Origin: Bacillota bacterium
Lineage (GTDB): Bacteria > Bacillota > Limnochordia > Darwinibacteriales > DTU012
DNA: 64,000 bases
Assembly (NCBI GenBank): GCA_012837335.1
Contig: DURM01000055.1
Span: 1-64,000 of the forward strand
Direction of reading: 5' to 3'
The translations under genes and the position numbers were made by a program. This document shows, in pieces, positions 8,448-16,677 of the stretch. The notes below the pieces were generated by a model. That model ran no database searches. It saw nothing but the letters and a program-made list of their open reading frames with translations, and was not told the DNA's origin. The first letter of the stretch is position 1. Each line of letters begins with the position of its first letter.

Positions 8448-8464
8448 GTACGAGAATCTCGTAC
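8448..8464. promoter_or_regulatory. Perfect palindrome in the dacA/femX divergent region
   Basis: GTACGAG-AAT-CTCGTAC, two perfect 7-bp arms with a 3-bp spacer, lies in the 170-bp gap between the divergently transcribed dacA and FemX-like genes. No T tract follows on either strand, so it looks more like a dimer-binding operator than a terminator. The cognate regulator is unknown. Confidence 0.4.
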
Positions 8465-8559
8465 CAAGCTGCAATATTCTTGTAGTCTCTAAATCACATA
8501 TTTAGCTTAGGCGGCATATAATGGTAATAGTTTTCTTTTTCCGGAGGAGTGACCCAGCC

Positions 8560-9597
8560 ATGGAAGCCAAGCTGTTTGACAGCCATCCTGAATTGTTTAA
8601 TCACTACATCGCCTCCCATCCCGCCGGCGATCTACTGCAGACTACCTACTGGGGAGAACTCAAAGCCCATACAGGCTGGGAAGCTCTCCCGCTGGCAGTA
8701 TCCGCTAACGGCCAGATCCAGGCGAGTGCACTGATTCTCAAACGCAGACTGCCCTTACCCGGCAAATGCATTTTTTACTCTCCCAGGGGACCCCTGTTCT
8801 CCAGTCCGGAAGCATTGGATTTCCTGCTGGAAGCTGGACGCGAACTGGGTAAAGCTCACGGCGCCCTGCTGTGGAAAATGGATCCGGCGCTCAAAAAGGA
8901 CGACCCAGTGTGGGCTGACACTGCTAGAAGACTTAAGCAAATTGATACCGGTCTTGATTTTAACAACGTGCAGCCAAAATTCATTATGGAGCTTGATATC
9001 CGCCCTTCTCTTGATACAATCCTGAAAAACATGAAAAGTAAAACCCGCTACAATATCGGCTACGCCGAGCGCCGCGGGGTTACTGTCCACTTGAGCCGAG
9101 TTAAATCTGATTTGGAGCTATTCTATCCTCTGCTTCAGGAGACTGCTGTCAGGGATAACTTTAAAATCCGCTCGTTCGAGTATTTTGAAAATCTCTGGGA
9201 TGCCCTGGTTGTTCCCAGGACTGCTCAGCTGTTCCTTGCTTTCCATGACAACCAACCGCTGGGAGGAGCGATTGCCTTTTGCTTAGGAAGACGGGCCTGG
9301 TATGTATACGGCGCTTCCAGCAATACCAAACGCAATCTGCAGGCCAGCTATGCCCTGCAGTGGGCGATGATCCGCTGGGCTAAAGGTTTAGGGTGCACCA
9401 CCTATGATTTCCGCGGTGTCTCGGGCGACCTCAATCCCGACAATCCCCTCTACGGCCTATACCGGTTTAAAGAAGGTTTCGGGGCTCAACTCGTTGAGTA
9501 TGTTGGCGAGTTTGACCTGCCTCTTTCTCCTCTCTACACTTTGTGGAATCCTGCTGTTCGCATTTACAATCAGCTGACAGGTAAAAATAATAGTTAG
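8560..9597 (+). CDS. FemA/FemB/FemX-type peptidoglycan bridge aminoacyltransferase
   Basis: Tandem GNAT-fold enzyme that adds amino acids from aminoacyl-tRNA to the lipid II stem peptide. The 345-residue protein shows family motifs: LLQTTYWGELKAHTGW near the N-terminus, YSPRGPLF, KMDP, KTRYNIGYAERRGV in the centre and YDFRGVSGD...LYRFKEGFG near the end. ATG at 8560 follows GGAGGAG. A TATAAT at 8517-8522 could be its -10 box, but no convincing -35 box is visible. It is followed after 13 bases by the alanine racemase gene and then sppA, a plausible cell-wall operon. Confidence 0.9.
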   Translation: MEAKLFDSHPELFNHYIASHPAGDLLQTTYWGELKAHTGWEALPLAVSANGQIQASALILKRRLPLPGKCIFYSPRGPLFSSPEALDFLLEAGRELGKAHGALLWKMDPALKKDDPVWADTARRLKQIDTGLDFNNVQPKFIMELDIRPSLDTILKNMKSKTRYNIGYAERRGVTVHLSRVKSDLELFYPLLQETAVRDNFKIRSFEYFENLWDALVVPRTAQLFLAFHDNQPLGGAIAFCLGRRAWYVYGASSNTKRNLQASYALQWAMIRWAKGLGCTTYDFRGVSGDLNPDNPLYGLYRFKEGFGAQLVEYVGEFDLPLSPLYTLWNPAVRIYNQLTGKNNS

Positions 9598-9610
9598 GAA
9601 TGAGTAGTTG

Positions 9611-10846
9611 ATGAAATGGTTAGGGCCGACCTGGCTCGCTGTTGATTTAAGCGCAATTGGGGCTAACCTGCAGACAGTTCAGCATTTCACCAGTGCGCAA
9701 GTATGTCCAGTCATTAAAGCAGATGCGTATGGACATGGGATCAAGGCTGTGTCCATGTTTCTAGAGCTTAAGGGCGTTACGGGTTTGGCAGTCAGTGATG
9801 TTCAGGAGGCAGTTGAAATTCGCGAAGCCGGGGTTCAAACTCCGATATTAGTGTTAACACCCGTGCTGCCGGAACAAGCTTCCACCGCAATTGAGCACAA
9901 TCTCACAGTAACCGTAAGCGATCCCCGCATCATCATTCCCCTTGCTGAGCAGGCTTTAACGCGGCAGAAACAGCTTCAGGTTCATTTAAAGATCAATACA
10001 GGCCTGAACCGGATTGGCGCTGCACCAGAACTCGCTGTTGACTGCGCCCGCCAGATTTTGGAGCAAAAATTTCTCCAGCTCGCAGGTGTTTATACTCATT
10101 TTGCCGAAGCTGATAGTAATTATGCATACACCAAACTCCAGCTTAAGCGGCTGTTAGAAGTGAAGCAGGCGTTTTTTGATGCAGGTCTACCGGAGCTGAT
10201 TTGGCACGCCGCCAACAGCTCTGCTCTCTTCACCCTGCCGGAAAGCCACTTGGATTTAGTGCGGATCGGCACAGCCCTGTTCGGCCAGTCGCGAGTAAAG
10301 CTGCCCCCCGATATTAAGCTGAGCAATACCTGGCAGCTGTACACGCGAATCATCCAGGTGCACCGCGCTGCTAAAGGAGAGCCAATCGGTTACAATCGCA
10401 CCTATATCACCAAGCGGGATTCGATCATCGGTGTGATTCCCATCGGATACAGCGATGGTCTGGGTTTGGTACCAAATAACGGCGGCCTGCGCCGCCATCT
10501 CCACAGCACCATCGTCCAACTGATTAACAAGCCGATGCAGGTCTCGATTGATGGCGTCAGCTGTCCGATTGTAGGTAAAATCGCCATGGGCATGAGCTGC
10601 GTTGACTTAACTGATCACCCCCACGCCCTGGATCTTTACGGTGCAGTTGTCAGCATCAGAGCCCGCCGCACCGCAATCAATCGGCGCATACCCAAAACTT
10701 ACTTTCTCAACGGAAAAATGGTTTTAATCCACTGGCACGAACGCTTTTGGCAGCCGCTGTCCAAAGACGGAACAGTCTATGTTAAGGAAATCAGTGTCAA
10801 GGCTGCTCATGAAATCCTGAAAGGGAGGAATCGGTATGGTTCTTAA
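9611..10846 (+). CDS. alr: Alanine racemase-family PLP enzyme, atypical C-terminal part
   Basis: Fold-III PLP enzyme interconverting L- and D-alanine for peptidoglycan. The PLP lysine is K36 (VIKADAYGHG) and the opposing catalytic tyrosine is Y261 (GYNRTY), followed by IPIGYSDG. The C-terminal part is unusual. The conserved GRxxMD entry-channel motif reads GKIAMGM, the segment before the family RVPR motif is about 20 residues shorter, and INRRIP replaces the usual ISYRVP, so the channel tyrosine is missing. An extra tail of about 40 residues follows. Catalytic residues are intact, so it is probably active, perhaps with altered specificity. ATG at 9611 (TTG just before) has a weak AGGA site. 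Confidence 0.88.
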   Translation: MKWLGPTWLAVDLSAIGANLQTVQHFTSAQVCPVIKADAYGHGIKAVSMFLELKGVTGLAVSDVQEAVEIREAGVQTPILVLTPVLPEQASTAIEHNLTVTVSDPRIIIPLAEQALTRQKQLQVHLKINTGLNRIGAAPELAVDCARQILEQKFLQLAGVYTHFAEADSNYAYTKLQLKRLLEVKQAFFDAGLPELIWHAANSSALFTLPESHLDLVRIGTALFGQSRVKLPPDIKLSNTWQLYTRIIQVHRAAKGEPIGYNRTYITKRDSIIGVIPIGYSDGLGLVPNNGGLRRHLHSTIVQLINKPMQVSIDGVSCPIVGKIAMGMSCVDLTDHPHALDLYGAVVSIRARRTAINRRIPKTYFLNGKMVLIHWHERFWQPLSKDGTVYVKEISVKAAHEILKGRNRYGS

Positions 10847-11714
10847 TGGCAGAAAGTTTTTTAAAATATTCTTAGTGCTGATAATCGCTGCTGTGATCAT
10901 CAGAATCGGGCTGATCCGCTTTAACCGCATGCAGTTTGGCGACGGGGTTGCCTTGATCTACATCGATGGTGTGATTGGTGAAAGCAGCGGTGCTTCGCTG
11001 GTGAAGACCGGCGGTTCTTATCTCGACCAGCTGCACGCTGCCGCTGAGGATGCAAGGATTAAGGCAGTCATTTTAAGAATTAACAGTCCCGGCGGTTCAG
11101 CAGCTGCGTCGCAGGAGCTGTATCGGGCTGTCCTAGATTTAAGGCAGCAGGGCAAACCGGTGGTCGCCTCCCTGGGAGATACTGCCGCATCGGGTGGGTA
11201 CTATACCGCGGCTGCTGCTGATTACATTTATGCCAATGGCTCCACTATCACCGGATCAATCGGTGTGATCATGCAGTCTGCTAACTTAGCTGAGCTTTAT
11301 GAGATGTTAGGCATTGATGTTGAAGTAGTTAAATCGGGAGAGTTTAAGGACATGGGCTCTGCTTCGCGACCCTTAAGCGACGCAGAACGAGAGCTGCTGA
11401 CCGAGCTGATCATGGATGCGTGGGATCAATTTGTGGAAGATGTGTCCACTGCTCGCAATCTTCCGCGAGACCAGGTTGAACAGGTAGCCGATGGCCGGAT
11501 CATGACAGGCAGGCAGGCCTTGGAAGCTGGATTAGTCGATGAACTCGGCACACTTAAGGATGCGGAGCAGAAAGCGCTGGAATTGGCGGGTATCACCGGT
11601 ACATATTACATTCAAACCTACTATGAGAAACCCGGGCTGTTGGGGAGATTGCTGAGCATTATCGATGGTATTATTCCCAAAGCTGGCACCAACCTCCGCT
11701 ATCAGTGGATTTGA
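10836..11714 (+). CDS. sppA: Signal peptide peptidase SppA (S49 family)
   Basis: Membrane-anchored serine protease with a Ser-Lys dyad that degrades signal peptide remnants and membrane peptides. It has one N-terminal membrane helix (residues 8-27), the INSPGG oxyanion loop, catalytic S119 in TAASGGYY and K171 in SGEFKDMGS. At 292 residues it is the short single-domain Gram-positive type. The start overlaps the end of alr by 11 bases with GGGAGG in front, so translation is probably coupled. The csoR promoter overlaps its stop codon. Confidence 0.94.
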   Translation: MVLNGRKFFKIFLVLIIAAVIIRIGLIRFNRMQFGDGVALIYIDGVIGESSGASLVKTGGSYLDQLHAAAEDARIKAVILRINSPGGSAAASQELYRAVLDLRQQGKPVVASLGDTAASGGYYTAAAADYIYANGSTITGSIGVIMQSANLAELYEMLGIDVEVVKSGEFKDMGSASRPLSDAERELLTELIMDAWDQFVEDVSTARNLPRDQVEQVADGRIMTGRQALEAGLVDELGTLKDAEQKALELAGITGTYYIQTYYEKPGLLGRLLSIIDGIIPKAGTNLRYQWI

Positions 11715-11739
11715 CAAATATGCCCCTACCCGGTATCAT
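11711..11739 (+). promoter_or_regulatory. csoR promoter with embedded putative CsoR operator
   Basis: TTGACA (11711-11716) and TATCAT (11734-11739) are separated by exactly 17 bp and lie 23 bp before the csoR start. The spacer is C-rich and ends in TACC-C-GGTA (11727-11735), a perfect small inverted repeat of the type reported for CsoR-family operators. Repressor bound there would block RNA polymerase, consistent with autoregulation. Confidence 0.65.
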
Positions 11740-11761
11740 ATTAATATCGAGGTGATTGTGC

Positions 11762-12028
11762 ATGGATGATAACGAATCAAAAAAGAAGATTATCCAGCGC
11801 TTAAAACGCATCGAAGGACAGATCCGGGGCATTCAAAAAATGATTGAGGATGAAAAGTACTGCATCGATGTGCTCACCCAAGTTTCGGCAGCCCGCGCTG
11901 CGCTTGATCGAGTAGGTATGATTATCTTCGAAGAGCACAGCCACAGCTGTCTGCTGCGGGCAATTGAAGACGGACAGGTTGATGCCATCGATGAACTGAT
12001 GGGCGCATTAAAACGATTGTTGAACTAA
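11762..12028 (+). CDS. csoR: CsoR/FrmR-family metal-sensing repressor
   Basis: An 88-residue all-helical repressor of the DUF156 family. The ligand spacing C34-x24-H59-x3-C63 (YCID ... EEHSHSC) is the Cu(I) pattern of CsoR, rather than the cysteine/histidine set of nickel (RcnR) or formaldehyde (FrmR) sensors. ATG at 11762 is chosen over the upstream TTG because GAGGTG lies seven bases before it. It has its own promoter and terminator and no adjacent copper exporter, so its targets must lie elsewhere. Confidence 0.9.
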   Translation: MDDNESKKKIIQRLKRIEGQIRGIQKMIEDEKYCIDVLTQVSAARAALDRVGMIIFEEHSHSCLLRAIEDGQVDAIDELMGALKRLLN

Positions 12029-12031
12029 AAG

Positions 12032-12062
12032 ACCGAGCAGTGGCGATGACTGCTCGGTTTTT
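12032..12062. terminator. Bidirectional terminator between csoR and the M23 peptidase gene
   Basis: A 9-bp stem (12032-12040 with 12050-12058, ACCGAGCAG / CTGCTCGGT) is followed by five T on the plus strand. The bases before it give a shorter T run on the minus strand. It serves csoR and probably also the convergent gene ending at 12063. Confidence 0.8.
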
Positions 12063-13085
12063 CTATGGCAGCAGTTTGAGTGGGTCCACAGTTTGGTTAT
12101 TGTACTTAATGCGGAAATCAAGATGGGGTCCGGTTGAAACACCGGTGGAGCCGACTCGAGCAATAGCTTGATTGGCGGCAACCACATCTCCCTTTTTCAC
12201 CAAGAGCTGGGAATTATGCCCGTACCAGGTCGTGTATCCCCCGCCGTGGTCGATTACTATCCCGTATCCGTAATCACCCATCCATTCCGCCCTGATTACC
12301 CGACCGGCAGCGGCTGCCCGCACCACAGTTCCCTGAGCAGCTGCGATATCAATGCCACCGTGAAAATGGCGCACATTGGTAATCGGATGATTGCGCCAGC
12401 CATATGGTGATGATATCTTTCCGGAAACAGGCCAGTTGAATTGAGGCGGCCGATTGCTGGTTACCGCAGCAGCTGGTTTCACTGCTCCGGCAGGAATAGT
12501 TAAAAGCTGCCCTGCTTGGATGCGGTTGGGATCGTTGATTTCATTGAAATCTGCCAAGTCTGCGGCTGAAAGACCGAATTTTTGAGCTATCACTGATAAA
12601 TTCTCTCCGGAGCGAACCACATATTCCTGCGTTTCCATGGCGGCAGCTGCGGCTGGAATCACCAAAGTCTGGCCGGGGTAAATGACGGTTGAGGCTAAGT
12701 CGTTCGCTTGGATCAGCTCATCTAAAGAAACGCTGTAAGCTTTGGCAATATGGGACAGGGTATCCCCTTTCTTCACGATATAAACCTGATTCGCTAGAGC
12801 GTCCGCTTGCAGTGCTGCCAGCGTCTGGGGTCCGACGATGCCATCTACCGCTAGGCCGCGGTCCCGCTGAAACTGCCGCACCACGGCATCTGTTTCTGCT
12901 CCGAAGATGCCGTCCACCGCCAGCTGATAGCCTAGATGATAAAGATATTCCTGGAGCTGCTCAACATCGGGACCCCGCGTTCCCTTTTTTAAATAGCGCG
13001 AGCCCAAACCATCAGCGATGCTGAGCGGCGAAATCAGAGTCAGCAGTAATAGCAAAATAAATAAGACGACAAACCTGACTTTCAT
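12063..13085 (-). CDS. Secreted LysM/peptidoglycan-binding M23 metallopeptidase-like protein
   Basis: A 340-residue cell-wall protein: signal peptide (1-24), peptidoglycan-binding helix domain PG_binding_1 (35-92), two LysM domains (101-144 and 155-197), then an M23 LytM-like domain (215-336). M23 motifs present are H242-x3-D246 (HGGID) and H290 (WYGH). The last motif, usually HLHF, reads H321-L-D323-F, so one zinc-ligand histidine is replaced by aspartate. The domain may still bind metal through Asp or may be a non-catalytic regulator. GGGAGG precedes the ATG. A role in wall remodelling or spore-coat/cortex work is inferred. Confidence 0.9.
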   Translation of the reverse strand: MKVRFVVLFILLLLLTLISPLSIADGLGSRYLKKGTRGPDVEQLQEYLYHLGYQLAVDGIFGAETDAVVRQFQRDRGLAVDGIVGPQTLAALQADALANQVYIVKKGDTLSHIAKAYSVSLDELIQANDLASTVIYPGQTLVIPAAAAAMETQEYVVRSGENLSVIAQKFGLSAADLADFNEINDPNRIQAGQLLTIPAGAVKPAAAVTSNRPPQFNWPVSGKISSPYGWRNHPITNVRHFHGGIDIAAAQGTVVRAAAAGRVIRAEWMGDYGYGIVIDHGGGYTTWYGHNSQLLVKKGDVVAANQAIARVGSTGVSTGPHLDFRIKYNNQTVDPLKLLP

Positions 13086-13167
13086 ATTTCCCTCCCGTTA
13101 GAACCTGCGCATTATTTTCCTATATATGAAAGTATTGGTTTAATCGTCTTATTTTATGCATCTCTGC

Positions 13168-14079
13168 CTAGAGTGTTTCTAGGTAATGGTAGGCGCTCAT
13201 CGCAGCCAGCGCTCCATCACCAGCGGCTGTCACAATCTGCCGCAGATATGTTTCTCTAACATCGCCAATTGCGAAGACCCCAGGTATTTTGGTGGCCATT
13301 TTCTCATCGGTGTCAATAAAGCCATTGTCATTGAGAACTCCAGAGTTCTTTAAATAGCCAGTGTTAGGCAGATAGCCGATATAAATAAAGACTCCATCGG
13401 CGTCTAATTCCGATGCCTCACCGGTTTTGACATTCTTCAGCTTCACTTGAGTTACGCGGTTTTCACCGACAATCTCCTCAACCACGGTATCCCAAATGAA
13501 ATTAATTTTATCATTGGCAAAAGCTCTTTTTTGGAGAATGGGGGCTGCCCGCAGCTGGTCGCGGCGGTGAATGATGGTTACCTGGGCTGCAAAGCGAGTT
13601 AAAAAAATACCTTCTTCCACAGCCGAATCGCCTCCGCCGACTACCACAACCTGCTTATTGCGGAAAAACGCGCCATCGCAGGTAGCGCAGTAGCTGACAC
13701 CTCGACCAGCTAACAGTGTCTCACCGGGGACATTGAGCCTGCGAGGTTGAGTTCCAGTGGCAATAATAACTGCTTTTGCCGAGATTGTCTCTCCACCCGC
13801 TAGGACTATTTGCTTCTCACTGCCCTCAAAATTAACATCAACAATTTCTGCTTGCTTCCACTCAGCACCAAATTCCAGCATGTGCTCATACAAAAGCTCC
13901 GAGAGCTGGGCCCCAGTGATGTTCTTAAAACCCGGGTAGTTTTCAATCTCGAGAGTGTTCTGCATCTGTCCGCCGGGTAAACCTTTGTCAATCACGATCG
14001 TCTTCAGATTTGCCCTCCCGGCGTACATGCCCGCGGTCAAACCACCCGGTCCGCCTCCCAGTATTGCTAAATCATACAT
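13168..14079 (-). CDS. trxB: Thioredoxin-disulfide reductase
   Basis: FAD enzyme that uses NADPH to reduce thioredoxin. The roughly 303-residue protein has the FAD dinucleotide motif GGGPGG at the N-terminus, the redox-active CATC (in SYCATCDGAFF, about residues 134-137), the second nucleotide-binding motif GGGDSA and the closing FAD motif FAIGDVR. Length is standard. ATG at 14079 is used because AGGAG lies eight bases upstream, while the GTG three codons earlier overlaps the site. No thioredoxin gene is adjacent. Confidence 0.96.
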   Translation of the reverse strand: MYDLAILGGGPGGLTAGMYAGRANLKTIVIDKGLPGGQMQNTLEIENYPGFKNITGAQLSELLYEHMLEFGAEWKQAEIVDVNFEGSEKQIVLAGGETISAKAVIIATGTQPRRLNVPGETLLAGRGVSYCATCDGAFFRNKQVVVVGGGDSAVEEGIFLTRFAAQVTIIHRRDQLRAAPILQKRAFANDKINFIWDTVVEEIVGENRVTQVKLKNVKTGEASELDADGVFIYIGYLPNTGYLKNSGVLNDNGFIDTDEKMATKIPGVFAIGDVRETYLRQIVTAAGDGALAAMSAYHYLETL

Positions 14080-14151
14080 CCAAATCACTCCTATTCAACT
14101 AGTATCTGCTGAGAAGACTGATAAGTATTCAGCTTGATAGTAATCATTACC

Positions 14152-14188
14152 AAAAACAGACTAACTGTATTATAACAGTTAGTCTGTT
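14152..14188 (-). terminator. Intrinsic terminator of the trmL-rnf-apbE operon
   Basis: On the minus strand a 14-bp perfect stem (14188-14175 with 14168-14155, AACAGACTAACTGT and complement) with a 6-base loop is followed by TTTTT. It lies 16 bases after the apbE stop codon. Confidence 0.88.
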
Positions 14189-14203
14189 TCTCTGCAACCA
14201 GGT

Positions 14204-15223
14204 CTATAGAAGCTGGATTTTGTCCTTCAAACCTGAAGATACCCAAACATTTCCTGATGAATCCATCATCACAGCCTCGTAACCGGGTAGATTCTCAATC
14301 AAATCCTGACCCCGCTCCCAGCCTAAAACAAAAATGGCAGTCGACAGAGCGTCAGCATCGGCAGCATTCGAACCGTAGATAGTGACACTGATCAGACCCT
14401 GTGCGGGATATCCGGTGTGGGGATTAAGAATATGATGATAGCGCACACCATCTGCTGTAAAATAGCGCTCATAATCACCGGATGTTACAATTGAGCTGTC
14501 TGCCATCTCTAAAATGCCAATCAGCTGAGTCGATATCCGGGGATGCTGCACTCCCACCCGCCATGGGCTGCCATCACTCTTGGCTCCGATGGTAGTGATA
14601 TCTCCTCCAGCGTAAATCATGCCGGAGATAACGCCTGTCTGCTTCAGGACAGCAGAAGCCCGATCAACCGCATATCCTTTGGCGATACCACCCAGATCCA
14701 ATACCATTCCTTTGGGAATTCGCACTTGGCTTGTGTTGGAATCAATCTCTAGGACGGTGTAATCAATTAAGGCTAATGCCTGATTAATTTCAGCTGGTGC
14801 CGGCACTCTATTATTACCGCCGCCGAAGTTCCATAAATCCAGCAGGGCGCCAATGGTAATATCAAAAGTGCCGCCGCTGAGGTTGCTGTAGTGGATGGCT
14901 TTCTCCAAAAGAGAGATTACTTCAGGTGCAACCTCAACCCAAATACCATCAGCATTATTGATCCGGGCAATATCACTGGTTTCAATATGCCGCGAGAAAA
15001 GCTGCTCCACGCGCGCCATTTCAGCAAAAGCTGCCGAAACAGCCGCTTCCGCATCGGGACCGGAAGCTCGAATCTCCACCGAGGTATCCATTAAAAAACG
15101 AGTTTGTTGAGCTGAAGTAATTGGCTGTGCCTGCAGCTGGCGGTTCTTAAGCCAAAATGCACCGATCATTCCACCGACTACTGCCAGCACCAGCACCGCA
15201 ATAACTATCTTTTTATTCTTCAT
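14204..15223 (-). CDS. apbE: FAD:protein FMN transferase ApbE
   Basis: Membrane-anchored extracytoplasmic enzyme that attaches FMN by a phosphodiester bond to Thr/Ser of target flavoproteins, using FAD and Mg2+. The 339-residue protein has an N-terminal membrane helix (5-24) and family motifs MDTSVEI, FDITIGALLDLW, LDLGGIAKGYAVD, YAGGDI, SSIVTSGDYERYF, HHILNP and ADALSTAIF. It is the last gene of the rnf operon, 16 bases after rnfB. The obvious substrates are RnfD and RnfG, which carry covalent FMN. The lack of a lipobox cysteine differs from many lipoprotein ApbEs. Confidence 0.96.
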   Translation of the reverse strand: MKNKKIVIAVLVLAVVGGMIGAFWLKNRQLQAQPITSAQQTRFLMDTSVEIRASGPDAEAAVSAAFAEMARVEQLFSRHIETSDIARINNADGIWVEVAPEVISLLEKAIHYSNLSGGTFDITIGALLDLWNFGGGNNRVPAPAEINQALALIDYTVLEIDSNTSQVRIPKGMVLDLGGIAKGYAVDRASAVLKQTGVISGMIYAGGDITTIGAKSDGSPWRVGVQHPRISTQLIGILEMADSSIVTSGDYERYFTADGVRYHHILNPHTGYPAQGLISVTIYGSNAADADALSTAIFVLGWERGQDLIENLPGYEAVMMDSSGNVWVSSGLKDKIQLL

Positions 15224-15239
15224 ATAATCATCCTTCTGC

Positions 15240-16070
15240 TTAACTGGCCTTCTTCCGCTTAATAATCGGTTTGCCCTCCTGATACTCGATCGTGTTCACC
15301 GGACAGACCGCTACGCATTTGCGGCAGTTAATGCAGATTTCATAATCGATTTCAGCTAAATTGTCGGTAACAGTGATCGCATCCACCGGACATTCTTTTT
15401 CGCAGCGGCGGCAGGCAATGCAGCCAACCTGACACACTTTGCGAACTTCCTTGCCTAAGGCTAGAGAACGGCAGCGGATGTGAACACCCATTTCTTCACC
15501 GGCTAATACAATGATATCCCGGGGACAAGCTTTAACGCACTCGCCGCAGCCGGTGCATTTATCTTCGATGACAACCGGAAGGCCGTTTTCATTCATATAC
15601 ATCGCATCAAAAGGACAAGCTTTAACACAGGTTCCTCCACCGAGACACCCATAGGTGCAGCCCTTATCGCCGCCTTGGATCAGATTCATAACGCGGCAGT
15701 CCATAGGACCGCTGTATTCAGCTCTCTGCACTGCTTCTGCATGGCCGCCTTTGCAGAGTACCTGAGCTACTTTCCGCTGCGGAGCAAGGCCTGCTTCAGC
15801 CCCCATAATCTCAGCAACTTTTTCGGCAACATCGATACCGCCGACCGGACATCCGTTAACAGGAGCTTTGCCATCGGCAATTGCTTCCGCCAGGCTCCGG
15901 CAGCCAGCATAGCCGCAAGCGCCGCAGTTAATTCCAGGCAGGGCGATCTCAAGCTCTTCAACCTTCGGATCCACTTCTACCGCAAACTTCTTGGAAGCAA
16001 CCGCAAGGCCGATGGATAAGAGCACCCCTAATCCACCCATACTCAACAAAGCCATCAGGCTGTTACTCAA
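15240..16070 (-). CDS. rnfB: Rnf complex electron-transfer subunit RnfB
   Basis: Ferredoxin-like subunit that accepts electrons from reduced ferredoxin for the ion-pumping Rnf complex. One N-terminal membrane helix is followed by the 4Fe-4S ligands of the Fe-S domain (CGACGYAGC, then CPVGG) and several CxxCxxC-CP clusters in the C-terminal two thirds (CVKACP, CTGCGECVKACP, CIACRRCEKECP, CINCRKCVAVCP). The start is TTG at 16070, nine bases after AAGGAG. Length (276) fits clostridial RnfB. Confidence 0.96.
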   Translation of the reverse strand: MSNSLMALLSMGGLGVLLSIGLAVASKKFAVEVDPKVEELEIALPGINCGACGYAGCRSLAEAIADGKAPVNGCPVGGIDVAEKVAEIMGAEAGLAPQRKVAQVLCKGGHAEAVQRAEYSGPMDCRVMNLIQGGDKGCTYGCLGGGTCVKACPFDAMYMNENGLPVVIEDKCTGCGECVKACPRDIIVLAGEEMGVHIRCRSLALGKEVRKVCQVGCIACRRCEKECPVDAITVTDNLAEIDYEICINCRKCVAVCPVNTIEYQEGKPIIKRKKAS

Positions 16071-16093
16071 ATTGATTCACTCCTTCGTTATAC

Positions 16094-16666
16094 CTAAATC
16101 ATTCCGGCAAAGCCGCTGAAGGCAAGGGAGAGCAGGCCAGCAGTAATAAACGCAATAGCAGCACCCTTAAGCGGTTTAGGAATGTCGGCAAATTCCAACT
16201 CCTCGCGAATTCCTGCCATGAGCACCAGAGCAAGGGTAAAGCCTACCCCGGCACCAAGACCGTAGACTAAAGATTCTCCTAAGCTATAGCTGCGGAGCAC
16301 AGCGTTAATTGCTAAACCAAGAACCGCGCAGTTAGTAGTAATTAACGGCAGGAAAATCCCCATCGCTTGATAGAGACCCGGGCTGGATTTGTGCAGGAAC
16401 ATTTCTACCAGCTGCACCATCGATGCAATAACCAAAATAAAGGACACAGTCTGGAGATATTCTAATCCGTAAGGAATCAAGATAAAATGCTGAATCAACC
16501 AGGAGGCAAGAGCAGCCATGACCATAACAAATGTAGTTGCTGCTCCCATTCCAACTGAGGTTGAAACCTGCCTGGAAACACCGATAAACGGACAGAGTCC
16601 TAAAAACTGCACCAGAACAAAGTTATTAACAACTACCGTACCGATAAACAGCAGTAAATATTCCAC
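16094..16666 (-). CDS. rnfA: Rnf complex membrane subunit RnfA
   Basis: Integral membrane subunit (190 residues, six predicted helices) of the Rnf ferredoxin:NAD+ oxidoreductase, homologous to NqrE. Signature stretches are [18 protein letters not shown] near the start and ITTNCAVLG in the middle, each with the cysteine that helps bind the intramembrane Fe-S cluster shared with RnfE. GTG start with AGGAGGGGAG upstream. Lies 11 bases downstream of rnfE and 23 upstream of rnfB. Confidence 0.96.
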   Translation of the reverse strand: MEYLLLFIGTVVVNNFVLVQFLGLCPFIGVSRQVSTSVGMGAATTFVMVMAALASWLIQHFILIPYGLEYLQTVSFILVIASMVQLVEMFLHKSSPGLYQAMGIFLPLITTNCAVLGLAINAVLRSYSLGESLVYGLGAGVGFTLALVLMAGIREELEFADIPKPLKGAAIAFITAGLLSLAFSGFAGMI

Positions 16667-16677
16667 GTTCTCCCCTC

